Assembly: GCA_030600865.1 (NCBI GenBank)
Contig: JAUVUS010000013.1
Coordinates: forward strand, 1-14,680
Source of the DNA: Bacteroidales bacterium
GTDB taxonomy: Bacteria > Bacteroidota > Bacteroidia > Bacteroidales > UBA12077
Length of the DNA stretch: 14,680 bases
Reading direction: 5' to 3'
The notes under the pieces are model-generated. The model was not told the DNA's origin. It ran no database searches and saw nothing but the letters and a program-made list of their open reading frames with translations. Shown here piece after piece: positions 7,163 to 14,680 of this stretch; position 1 is the stretch's first letter; the number at the start of each line of letters is the position of its first letter. Both the position numbers and the translations under genes were made by a program.

Positions 7163-8161
7163 ATGAGTCTTTGTTTATTAAAATACATTAGTTTAAAAAA
7201 GTTAATCAATCTATTTAAAATATATTTAGGGTATTACCTGTCAATTTTTTTAAAAAAGGTTGTCGTATTAGGCTATCCCTTTAGTATAACAACTGAACCA
7301 ACCAATAATTGCAATTTACATTGTTTAGAATGTCCTTCAGGAAATGACTCTTCAAAAAGAATGAAAGGAAATATTGATTTTGAATTGTATAAAAAGATTA
7401 TTGATGAAGTAAAAGATTATATAATATATCAAATGATATATTTCCAGGGAGAACCTTTCCTGAATCCTGAATTTTTTAATCTAATAAAATATGCAGATAA
7501 CAATAATATATACACAAGCACATCGACAAATGGACATTTTCTAAGTCCCGAAAATTGTGAAAAAATCGTTAAATCCAGATTAAAAAAGATTATCATTTCA
7601 ATTGATGGAACAACACAGGAAACTTACGAAAAATATAGAATTGGGGGAACCCTGGAAAATGTTATTGAAGGAGTTAAAAATCTGGTTCTATTAAAAAAAC
7701 AATTAAAATCTAAATATCCAATTGTACATATACAGTTTTTAGTGTTAAAGCATAATGAACATCAAATTAAGGAGATAAAAAGCCTAACTAAGTCTCTGGG
7801 GGTTAATAAGCTTGAATTAAAATCTGCACAAATTGAAAATTTTGAGAAAAACAGTTATTTAATTCCTGCTATCGAGAAATTTTCCAGGTATAACAAGGAA
7901 AATAATTTTAATATTAAAAGCAAATTGTTAAATCGTTGTTTTAGAATCTGGAGCACATTAATCGTTAGCTGGGAAGGAACTATTGTACCTTGCTGTTTTG
8001 ATAAAGAATTACAATATCCTGTTGGTAATGCAGTAAATAACAGTACTTTAGAAATTTGGAAGTCCAAAGAATTCTCTGGTTTTCGAAGAAAAATTTTATT
8101 AAATCGAAAAAAAACTCCCATTTGTAGAAACTGTTCTGAAGGATTACGTATAAAGTATTAA
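7163..8161 (+). CDS. radical SAM protein with C-terminal SPASM domain
   Basis: This 332-residue enzyme is predicted to cleave S-adenosylmethionine at a [4Fe-4S] cluster. The cluster motif is CNLHCLEC (Cys50, Cys54, Cys57, CxxxCxxC) at the end of the first strand, in TEPTNNCN, followed by the GEP motif in FQGEPFLNP (94-102) and SIDGTTQETYEKYR (146-159). The C-terminal Cys group (259, 277, 278, 321, 324) with IVSWEGTIVPCC and the closing CRNC is typical of SPASM domains, which bind auxiliary clusters. The N-terminal 45 residues are hydrophobic and basic, possibly membrane-associated. Substrates of this broad family include peptides, enzyme side chains and small molecules; no precursor peptide or biosynthetic partner is visible here. 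The nearest plus-strand gene starts 96 bp downstream. Family secure, reaction unknown. Confidence 0.9.
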   Translation: MSLCLLKYISLKKLINLFKIYLGYYLSIFLKKVVVLGYPFSITTEPTNNCNLHCLECPSGNDSSKRMKGNIDFELYKKIIDEVKDYIIYQMIYFQGEPFLNPEFFNLIKYADNNNIYTSTSTNGHFLSPENCEKIVKSRLKKIIISIDGTTQETYEKYRIGGTLENVIEGVKNLVLLKKQLKSKYPIVHIQFLVLKHNEHQIKEIKSLTKSLGVNKLELKSAQIENFEKNSYLIPAIEKFSRYNKENNFNIKSKLLNRCFRIWSTLIVSWEGTIVPCCFDKELQYPVGNAVNNSTLEIWKSKEFSGFRRKILLNRKKTPICRNCSEGLRIKY

Positions 8162-8193
8162 TGTACAACAAGGGTAATTGAAATCTCGTGTCA

Positions 8194-8226
8194 AAATTTA
8201 AGATTACGATTTTTTTTCTTAAATTT
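8194..8226. repeat. perfect 10-bp inverted repeat ahead of TonB/YfiR/kinase operon
   Basis: AAATTTAAGA (8194-8203) and TCTTAAATTT (8217-8226) are exact complements, separated by 13 bp that end in a T-run. The element lies 31 bp before the receptor ATG and 32 bp after the radical SAM stop. It may be a terminator-like hairpin of the radical SAM gene (although the T-run is in the loop), an operator, or a leader hairpin of the operon. Which one cannot be decided from sequence. Confidence 0.5.
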
Positions 8227-8257
8227 CAGAACATCGTTTAGATTTAAAGCTGTGGTT

Positions 8258-10393
8258 ATGAAAATAAAATTTCTACACCTGTTATTAATTGCATCACTGC
8301 TATTCTCCTCTTTTAATAGCTTTTCACAAGAAGCTGACACTTCTTCGACTCAGCTACTTTTTGAACTATCACTCGAAGATTTAATGAATGTCGAAATAGT
8401 TTCTGCAGTTCGTCAAAATCAGAACATAACCGATGCTCCTTCAATTTTATCAGTTATTACAGAAAATCAAATTAAAGAAAGAGGATATTTAAGTGTTGAT
8501 GAAGCACTAAATAGTATAGCAGGATTGGATGTTATAACAGATCATTATCAACCAAATTTAGAAATCAGGGGTATTAATGGAGGCTTAAGAAGCTGGTCGA
8601 GATTAGTTAAAGTTATGATTGACGGACAGAATGTATCTTTCAGGTCAAGTTCTGATAATTACCTGGATGCTTCATTAATTCCTATCGAAGCAATTGAAAG
8701 AATTGAAATTATTCGTGGCCCTAATTCAGCTCTTTTTGGGAAGGATGCTTTCTTAGGAGTTGTAAATATTATAACCAAGTCCGGAGCAGAATTAGAAAAC
8801 GCTTCTATATCCCATTTTATGGCAAGTGTTAATGAAAACCCTTCGTTTGGTTTAAGTACTATTTGGGGAGGAACAAAGGATAATTTTGATTTTATTTTTG
8901 CAAGTTCGTATTCTCAAATTGATAAATCGGGACTATCACCTTATAATGTTCCGGGAAGTACAATTTACAACAATCAAGACATTAGTCAACAAAACGAATC
9001 TAATCCTTTTAGCGTTTTTGTTAAACTTTCTTACGAAAAAGAAAATTTGGGAAAATTTGTATTTGACATGAATCACCAAATAATTAATTCTTATGCAGAA
9101 TTTTTAGATTGGGGGACACTTACTCATAACAATAGAATTAGCTTGTTTAATGCCTACCAAAGGTTAGTATATTCTAAAGACCTTTTTGAAAATTTCACTT
9201 CCAATGTTTCTTTATCACATTCAACCGGCAAACCATTAAAACACGAAATACTTGATACTGACTCTGATCTTTCAGAATGGACCGAAAGAGACATAGGCTA
9301 TACAAGTTATGATTTGGGCGGAAATATTTCCTACTTTTTCGACGACATTAACAATTTTACTTTAGGAGTTGATTATACAACAGACATTCATGATCATCAA
9401 AAATTCTATACAGTAACCAATACAGGTATAAGAACGTTGAATCCGGGAGGAACAGAAGGAATCAGAAACTTTAACAATTTAGGAATCTATTTGCAGATGA
9501 TTTTAAATGCTGCCGAATTTTTTGACATCAATTATCTTAATAATTTAACATTAACAGCCGGTTATCGTTTTGATTATCACAATATTTATGGCGATGTTCT
9601 AACATACAGGTTAGCTGCTGTATACCATATTGCCGATCAGCTTAGTACTAAAATAATGTACGGTACATCTTTTAATGCTCCTTCGTCGGTTCAATTATAT
9701 ACAAATCCAATTTTCCCAGGTGATATTATAGGTAATCCTGAGCTTAAACCAGAACGGGCAAAAACTCTTGAATGGGCAATTATGGGAAAATTAACTGATA
9801 ATATTAATTTTAATACAAATCTATATTATACTGTAATCGATGATAAAATAGAGTACCTGCTTCCTTATGGTGAAATAACAAATATTACTGCAGCAAATAT
9901 TGCAAAGATATATTCAGCCGGTATTGAAAGTGAGCTTAACATATTTTATCATAATTCGGTGTCATATTTAAATTACAGTTATCAGAAAACCATTAATGAA
10001 AGAACAAACCCTTTGCATGGATTAATTAAGGTTGAAACCAGCCTTTACCCACACCATATGATTAAATTTGGAGAAACATACAAATTCCCAAAATATTATA
10101 TAAAATTAAACATGGATGGTAATTACATAAGCTCGCGCAAAGCCAGTGAACAAAATAATTTTATTTACGATCCGATAAATTATACAATTAACAGTTATAG
10201 TTTAGATTCATACTTTTTATTCAATTTTATGATATCGTCCATGAATCTGAAATTTCTTGATGATAATGAAACAATCCTAAGTTTTAAAATAGACAATCTC
10301 TTAAATACAAAATATTATTACCCGGGATTTAAAGATTATGATATTCCCGGACTTGGCAGATTATTTACATTTAGAATAACTCAAATGCTATAA
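8258..10393 (+). CDS. TonB-dependent outer-membrane receptor
   Basis: This 711-residue receptor has a Sec signal peptide (MKIKFLHLLL..., cleavage after about SFSQ, residue 23). A short segment with LSLEDLMNVEIVSAV (about 37-51) follows, then the plug domain (about 55-165) with AVRQNQNITDAPS, GLDV, EIRGI, the MIDGQ loop and IEIIRGPNSALFG, ending NIITKSG. The rest is a 22-stranded-barrel-type domain rich in aromatic strands, with the conserved NPELKPERAKTLEWA stretch. Plug start resembles receptors that carry the SLEELMN-type motif rather than SusC: no CarboxypepD_reg-like N-terminal domain is present, and no SusD partner follows. An upstream in-frame GTG (8252) would add two residues; the ATG at 8258 gives the better signal peptide. 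It is the first gene of a four-gene operon (next start 4 bp after its stop). The transported or sensed ligand is unknown. Confidence 0.9.
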   Translation: MKIKFLHLLLIASLLFSSFNSFSQEADTSSTQLLFELSLEDLMNVEIVSAVRQNQNITDAPSILSVITENQIKERGYLSVDEALNSIAGLDVITDHYQPNLEIRGINGGLRSWSRLVKVMIDGQNVSFRSSSDNYLDASLIPIEAIERIEIIRGPNSALFGKDAFLGVVNIITKSGAELENASISHFMASVNENPSFGLSTIWGGTKDNFDFIFASSYSQIDKSGLSPYNVPGSTIYNNQDISQQNESNPFSVFVKLSYEKENLGKFVFDMNHQIINSYAEFLDWGTLTHNNRISLFNAYQRLVYSKDLFENFTSNVSLSHSTGKPLKHEILDTDSDLSEWTERDIGYTSYDLGGNISYFFDDINNFTLGVDYTTDIHDHQKFYTVTNTGIRTLNPGGTEGIRNFNNLGIYLQMILNAAEFFDINYLNNLTLTAGYRFDYHNIYGDVLTYRLAAVYHIADQLSTKIMYGTSFNAPSSVQLYTNPIFPGDIIGNPELKPERAKTLEWAIMGKLTDNINFNTNLYYTVIDDKIEYLLPYGEITNITAANIAKIYSAGIESELNIFYHNSVSYLNYSYQKTINERTNPLHGLIKVETSLYPHHMIKFGETYKFPKYYIKLNMDGNYISSRKASEQNNFIYDPINYTINSYSLDSYFLFNFMISSMNLKFLDDNETILSFKIDNLLNTKYYYPGFKDYDIPGLGRLFTFRITQML

Positions 10394-10397
10394 TGTC

Positions 10398-11687
10398 ATG
10401 AAAATTAGATTTTTATATGCCCAGGTGATTTTTCTGATTTCTATTTTAATCTTTACAACTTGTGATGATTTAAAGGAAGATTTCAATATTAAATCTTATA
10501 AAAATCCTATTAAGATAGCAGTTGTTGGAGATGTTACCATAGGCAGAGAATTTGCAGAAAATGTTTTCTTTGCTGTTAAAATGGCTGCTGATGAAATAAA
10601 TTCAAATGGCGGATTAACAATTAATGGCGTTGAAAGAGAAATTGAACTGGTATTTAAAAATTCCGGAGGGACACCGGAAATTGGCGAAACCGTAATTAAC
10701 GAACTAATTAATGAAAATATAGATATTATTATCGGTCCAACAGTTTCTGCCGTTGCTGTCGACATGGCAAACTTGTGCATTGAAAATAATATCCTTATGA
10801 TGACTTATTCAGCAACAGTTCCGGAACTTTCATATTTAAATGACAGGAATCTTATCTGGAGAACATGCCCTTCGGATGCTTTTAGCGGAATTGTTATGGC
10901 CGACTATGCTTTTGACTCCTTAGATATTAACAAGGGAGCAATTCTATATCGAGAAGATAAATTTGGCCTGGCCATGAAAGAAATTATTGCAGAGGAATTT
11001 ATTTTGTCGGGAGGAAAAATTCTTGCTGCTGCCAGTTATCCTACTGAAGAAATTGAGCTTAACCTATACGATTACAGCAATCAAATTAATCATCTTTTAA
11101 AATTTGAACCGCAAATAATTTTTACGATTGTTTTTGAACTGGAAATAGGTAAAATTACTCAGGATTTTTGGGCATCTCCTTTATATCAAAATTATGTTTT
11201 AAAACCAAAAATATTTTTAACGGAAGGTGGATTCCCCCAAGAATTAATAGCCAACGGACAACCCAATGTAGTTGAAACTATTTTGGGAATATCAAGTTCA
11301 ATTACTACAAGCTCTAATTATATAACATTTAAAAACAACTATTTTCAAAAATTCGATTTTGAGCCTGTAACTTATGCTGAACATGCGTACGATGCCTTAT
11401 ATTCAATAGTTTATGCAATGCTTAAAGCTCAATCGGTATTACCTGATGATATTAAGCAAAACCTTAGAATGGTCACAGGCAATACGGGTTTAGGCTCTGA
11501 ATCTGTAATAATAAATGTAAACGAGTACGAAAAAGCTAAAGTTTTTTTGTTATCAGATATTGATATAAATTATGAAGGAGCCTCAGGAGCAATAAATTTT
11601 GATGAAAATGGCGACCCTGAATCTAAATTTGTTATTTGGGGAATCAGGAATGGCGAGTATACTGAAATATCATACTTTGAAAAATAA
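10398..11687 (+). CDS. periplasmic-binding lipoprotein, Leu/Ile/Val-binding type (Peripla_BP_6)
   Basis: The 429-residue protein begins with a lipoprotein signal peptide (MKIRFLYAQV..., lipobox IFTTC, Cys22). The body (about 38-425) is a type-1 periplasmic-binding fold of the branched-chain amino acid/amide ABC-transporter receptor family. Recognisable parts are KIAVVGDVTIG (39-49), AVKMAADEINSNGGL, a GPTVSAVAVDMANLC loop contacting ligand, FSGIVMADYAFD, GAILYREDKFG, and the late TYAEHAYDALYSIVYAM segment. No ABC permease or ATPase gene is adjacent, which argues for ligand capture or sensing for the operon's other products rather than for standard import. It starts 4 bp after the receptor stop and ends 4 bp before the likely YfiR-like start. 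Ligand unknown. Confidence 0.85.
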   Translation: MKIRFLYAQVIFLISILIFTTCDDLKEDFNIKSYKNPIKIAVVGDVTIGREFAENVFFAVKMAADEINSNGGLTINGVEREIELVFKNSGGTPEIGETVINELINENIDIIIGPTVSAVAVDMANLCIENNILMMTYSATVPELSYLNDRNLIWRTCPSDAFSGIVMADYAFDSLDINKGAILYREDKFGLAMKEIIAEEFILSGGKILAAASYPTEEIELNLYDYSNQINHLLKFEPQIIFTIVFELEIGKITQDFWASPLYQNYVLKPKIFLTEGGFPQELIANGQPNVVETILGISSSITTSSNYITFKNNYFQKFDFEPVTYAEHAYDALYSIVYAMLKAQSVLPDDIKQNLRMVTGNTGLGSESVIINVNEYEKAKVFLLSDIDINYEGASGAINFDENGDPESKFVIWGIRNGEYTEISYFEK

Positions 11688-11691
11688 TTTT

Positions 11692-12282
11692 GTGAATCAA
11701 AATAAAAAAGAATATAAATTCAATTCTCAAATAAACTCTTCTTTATACAAGAAGAGTGTTTTGATTATGCTGCTTATTTTTATATCATTTCAAAGTTTTT
11801 CTCAATCTAATATATATGTACTAAAAGCTGTTTATCTTGAAAAATTCTCCAGATTTGTAACCTGGCCCGAAGAAAGTTTAATGAATGAACTCGATAAACC
11901 TTTTGTTATTTCAGTTATTGGAAGAACTCCGCTAACAAATAACCTCGAACAAATATATTCTATTCAAAAAATTAATAATAAAAAAGTTACAATTAAACGG
12001 ATTTCTAATCTTTACGAAATTGAGAATAGCCACATATTAGTAATTGCAGAATCAGAGAAAAAAAACTTACAAAATATCTTATCTTTAACAAAGAATTTAC
12101 CGGTGCTTACAATTAGTGAAGCTCCGGGTTTTGCTAAAAAAGGAGTTTTAATAAATTTCTTTGAAGAAAATAAAAAATTGCGATTTGAAATAAACGAAAC
12201 AGCAGTTTTGCAATCGCCATTACAAATGAGTTTTTATTTATTAAATTCTGCCAAAATTGTTAATCCAGTAAATGATAATTAA
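11692..12282 (+). CDS. YfiR-family (DUF4154) periplasmic protein
   Basis: The protein of 196 residues (from GTG 11692) has a signal peptide with a long N-region and core VLIMLLIFISFQSFSQ, cleaved near residue 38. The mature part is diagnostic of the YfiR/DUF4154 family: IYVLKAVYLEKFSRFVTWPE (41-60), FVISVIGRTP (71-80), VLTISEAPGFAKKGVLINF (138-156), then LRFEINETAVLQSPLQMSF (163-181) and LLNSAKIV. In Pseudomonas, YfiR is a periplasmic repressor of the CHASE8 diguanylate cyclase YfiN. The start is uncertain: an ATG at 11599 would overlap the previous gene by 89 bp and add residues with no family match, and an ATG at 11767 would leave a signal peptide without basic residues. The GTG lies 4 bp after the upstream stop, matching operon spacing. 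Its stop overlaps the kinase ATG (TAATG). No Cys is present. Confidence 0.85.
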   Translation: MNQNKKEYKFNSQINSSLYKKSVLIMLLIFISFQSFSQSNIYVLKAVYLEKFSRFVTWPEESLMNELDKPFVISVIGRTPLTNNLEQIYSIQKINNKKVTIKRISNLYEIENSHILVIAESEKKNLQNILSLTKNLPVLTISEAPGFAKKGVLINFFEENKKLRFEINETAVLQSPLQMSFYLLNSAKIVNPVNDN

Positions 12283-14177
12283 TGAAGGTTTTTCAAAATA
12301 TATCAATTAAAAATAAAATTATTAGCATCATTTTGCTCGTGAGCACACTAACCATGTTTATTGGGTTTACAATTGTTGGCATAAGCGATATAAAAAGTTT
12401 AAAACACGAAATGCTTTTAAACAATTTAATGAATATAAAACTAATTGGAGAATATTCTATTGCTCCTCTTACTTTTGATGATAATATAGGTGCAGAAAAT
12501 ATTTTATCAAAATTATCCACAATCCCCGGAGTTAAATGTGGTGCTTTATATGATCGAAATGGATTTTTATTTGCATCTTATAAAAGAACTGAAGATGTAT
12601 TTATCCCACCTTTATACGAAAATCCTGATGAATTAGTAAAATCTTTTAATGAGTTTACGAAAACTTCTTTAAAAATTGAACATCCTATTATATATGAAAA
12701 TATTAGATATGGCATTATTGCTATACAAGTTGATACTTCGTTGTTAATTAAAAAAACAAGAGATTCCATTCTAATAATGCTTGGTATACTGATTGGTATG
12801 ATTATTTTTTCCTATATCCTGGCAAACCAGTTACAAAAACCAATATCACAACCAATACTTGAATTAGCTAAATTAACCCGAAAAATATCAGGCGAGGGTG
12901 ATTACAATGTAAGAATAGAACGCAAAAGTAATGACGAAATTGGAATTCTTTATGAAGATTTCAATAATATGTTACAACAAATTCTAAATCGAGAGGCTGC
13001 TCGTGATGAAGCAGAGAAAAAACTTTTAGATGCTAAAGAAAAAGCTGAAGAAAGCGACCATTTAAAATCAGCTTTTTTGGCTAACATGTCGCACGAAATC
13101 AGAACTCCAATGAATGCCATTCTAGGTTTTGCAGAACTAATTACCATGCCCGACTCTGAGATTGCTCCTGCCGAAAAAGAAAACTTTATTAAACTAATAA
13201 ATAATAGCGGAAATAATCTGTTAAGGTTAATAGACGATATTATTGATATTTCGAAAATTGAAGCTGGTCAAATAAAGATTCATAAAAAAGAATGTCATTT
13301 AAATTCTACTTTAAAGGATATTCAACAGTCATTTCTTGAAATTAGAAAACTCCAAGAGAAAGAAAATATTGATATCAGATTAAACGAAAATGCACAATCT
13401 CAAAATCTTATAATCAAAACTGATACACTTAGATTAAACCAAATTTTTATTAACTTAATAGATAATGCATTAAAATTTACCGAGGATGGTTTTATTGAAT
13501 TTGGTTATGAAATATTGAACAAAGAAAAATTTCTGTTTTATGTAAAAGATACAGGCCTTGGAATGGACCATAAGAAAAAAGATCTTGTCTTTGATCGATT
13601 TACAAAAATAGAAGATGATAGCTCAAGATTATACCGTGGTGCCGGTTTAGGTTTAGCTATTAGTAAAAGCTTAGTTGAACTACTGGGTGGCAAAATATGG
13701 GTTGAATCTACCCCTTCTGTTGGTTCTACTTTCTATTTTAATCTGCCTTTCGACATAATAAAAGAATCCGACAATAACCTTCAAATTATTGAACTATCGG
13801 ATAATTACGATTGGCAAAATAAAACAATTTTAGTAGCAGAAGACGAACCAGCTAATTATATTTATATTGAAGAAGTCTTAAAAACTACCAAAGCCAAAGT
13901 TCTTAAAGCTATGAACGGCAAAGAAGCAGTTGAAATGTATAAAAATAATAAGGATATTGATATCATTATTATGGATATTAAGATGCCAGAAATGGATGGG
14001 TATGAGGCAACCAGACAAATAAAAAAGATAAATAAAGACGTTCCGATAATTTCTCAAACAGCTTATGCAATGCCAGGAGATATAGACAAAGGACTCGATT
14101 CAGGCATGAATGATTATTTAATAAAACCCGTTAAACCAAAAGTATTATTATCAATATTAAATAAACACTTTAATTAA
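12282..14177 (+). CDS. hybrid sensor histidine kinase with CHASE8-like sensor, HAMP and receiver
   Basis: This 631-residue inner-membrane protein has TM1 at about 12-33, a periplasmic domain at 34-155, TM2 at about 162-182, HAMP at about 183-236, a short coiled coil, then HisKA with phospho-acceptor His271 in NMSHEIRTPMNA. The ATP-binding domain has an intact N-box (NLIDNALKFT, 391-400), G1 (DTGLGMD, 423-429) and G2 (GAGLGLAI, 453-460). The C-terminal receiver (about 515-630) has acidic pair Glu520/Asp521, phospho-acceptor Asp565 in IIMDIKMPEMDG, Thr593 and Lys615. The sensor, with GEYSIAPLTFDD, a GVKCGALYDRNGFLFASY block and HPI near its end, resembles the CHASE8 domain of YfiN-like proteins. 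Kinase and receiver look fully active. There is no output domain and no response regulator next door. Translation is probably coupled to the YfiR-like gene through TAATG. Confidence 0.92.
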   Translation: MKVFQNISIKNKIISIILLVSTLTMFIGFTIVGISDIKSLKHEMLLNNLMNIKLIGEYSIAPLTFDDNIGAENILSKLSTIPGVKCGALYDRNGFLFASYKRTEDVFIPPLYENPDELVKSFNEFTKTSLKIEHPIIYENIRYGIIAIQVDTSLLIKKTRDSILIMLGILIGMIIFSYILANQLQKPISQPILELAKLTRKISGEGDYNVRIERKSNDEIGILYEDFNNMLQQILNREAARDEAEKKLLDAKEKAEESDHLKSAFLANMSHEIRTPMNAILGFAELITMPDSEIAPAEKENFIKLINNSGNNLLRLIDDIIDISKIEAGQIKIHKKECHLNSTLKDIQQSFLEIRKLQEKENIDIRLNENAQSQNLIIKTDTLRLNQIFINLIDNALKFTEDGFIEFGYEILNKEKFLFYVKDTGLGMDHKKKDLVFDRFTKIEDDSSRLYRGAGLGLAISKSLVELLGGKIWVESTPSVGSTFYFNLPFDIIKESDNNLQIIELSDNYDWQNKTILVAEDEPANYIYIEEVLKTTKAKVLKAMNGKEAVEMYKNNKDIDIIIMDIKMPEMDGYEATRQIKKINKDVPIISQTAYAMPGDIDKGLDSGMNDYLIKPVKPKVLLSILNKHFN

Positions 14178-14420
14178 TTATCACCAACAGGGTGAAACGT
14201 CCATACGCTTTCCGTTCTTAACTTCTCGAAACTTTTTTTCAGGATAGTGTCAATCAATTGTTAAGATCAGGACATATCCTAACAATTACAAATTATTGTT
14301 TTTATTTAAGAATCACAAAAATTTTAGGAGATTGATCTTACTTTAAAAATTGTTGAATAACATTTGAAATACTTTATGAATGCCTAAAATTTAAAATTCC
14401 TTACTTCTCATTTTAGACAT
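14178..14420. other. convergent intergenic region between kinase operon and frr
   Basis: There is no gene. A small 5-bp hairpin (14181-14185 with 14191-14195) follows the kinase stop. Further on, AACAAT (14281-14286) can pair either with ATTGTT upstream (14257-14262, around an inner AGGA/TCCT helix) or with ATTGTT downstream (14295-14300), which is followed by TTT at 14301-14303. The latter is a weak AT-rich terminator candidate. I see no strong terminator for frr. Confidence 0.4.
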
Positions 14421-14680
14421 TTATATCTTCATTATATCCTCTTCTTTTGCTTTAATAATTTTATCAATTTTTTCTCCGAAACTGTCAGTTTGTTTCTGAA
14501 TCGCATCTTCAGCAGTTTTAGCTTCATCTTCTGAAAGTCCGTCTTTTTCTAACTGCTTTACTTCATCATTTGCATCTTTTCTTGCACTACGAACACTAAC
14601 ACGAGCACCCTCTCCTTCTGAATGAACCTGTTTAACCAAAACCTTTCTTCTTTCTTCAGTTAGTGCTGGAATATTAATCC
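14421..14680 (-). CDS. frr: ribosome recycling factor, C-terminal part (5' end outside window)
   Basis: The frame is open through the window edge (the last codon boundary leaves two bases, 14679-14680) and covers about 86 residues of a protein normally near 185. The visible segment begins INIPALTEERRKVL and continues with the Arg-rich stretch ARVSVRSARKDAND and a closing helix ending DIMKI. It corresponds to the second half of RRF, where the long three-helix domain carries conserved LTEERR and RxxRxDAN motifs. RRF works with EF-G to split post-termination ribosomes. It is convergent with the kinase operon. Identification is secure. Confidence 0.93.
   Translation of the reverse strand, partial: INIPALTEERRKVLVKQVHSEGEGARVSVRSARKDANDEVKQLEKDGLSEDEAKTAEDAIQKQTDSFGEKIDKIIKAKEEDIMKI

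Noticed and set aside
8239..8246. TAGATTTA as a -7 promoter box for the receptor operon
   Set aside because: It misses the final G, has no -33 partner at the right spacing and would start transcription essentially at the start codon.
8252..8257. GTG start of the TonB receptor two codons upstream
   Set aside because: The ATG at 8258 gives a standard MKIK signal peptide start; the difference is only two residues.
10496..10780. 94-residue minus-strand frame
   Set aside because: It is antisense to the well-conserved N-terminal half of the binding lipoprotein.
11599..11691. Upstream extension of the YfiR-like gene from ATG 11599
   Set aside because: It would overlap the binding-protein gene by 89 bp and place non-family residues ahead of a normal signal peptide; the GTG at 11692 fits the operon spacing.

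Overview
The window looks like ordinary chromosome of an AT-rich Bacteroidota bacterium, probably Bacteroidales/Marinilabiliales-like. This is inferred from the dCMP deaminase, CtpA protease and dxs genes, from promoter elements of the form TTTG-N19-TAnnTTTG, from starts that lack Shine-Dalgarno sequences but sit behind A/T-rich leaders, and from a TonB-dependent receptor. No species can be named from the sequence alone.

Layout. Positions 1-489 hold the 3' end of an alpha/beta hydrolase gene that runs into a block of small palindromic repeats (458-556). A minus-strand block follows: a secreted Spy/CpxP-like protein with a Gly/Tyr-rich tail (673-1245), a CtpA/Prc-type S41 protease (1562-3172) that appears co-transcribed with a dCMP deaminase (3233-3682), a tRNA-Leu(CAA) with its own promoter and terminator (3750-3833), and dxs (3899-5815). 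The plus strand then carries an OmpA-domain lipoprotein (5979-6989), a dispersed palindromic repeat (about 7011-7124), a radical SAM/SPASM protein (7163-8161) and a tight four-gene operon (8258-14177). The far end (14421-14680, minus) is the C-terminal part of ribosome recycling factor.

The four-gene operon is the most interesting part. The genes are separated by 4 bp, 4 bp and a 1-bp TAATG overlap. They encode a TonB-dependent outer-membrane receptor, a type-1 periplasmic-binding lipoprotein without any ABC permease or ATPase nearby, a YfiR-family (DUF4154) periplasmic protein, and a hybrid histidine kinase whose extracytoplasmic domain resembles the CHASE8 sensor of YfiN. In the characterised Pseudomonas YfiBNR system, YfiR binds the CHASE8 domain of a diguanylate cyclase. 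Here the same periplasmic pair seems to be wired to a phosphorelay kinase instead, with a TonB receptor and a solute-binding protein as probable upstream inputs. The operon is therefore best read as a candidate envelope-spanning sensory pathway (outer membrane to periplasm to inner-membrane kinase) whose ligand and output are unknown.
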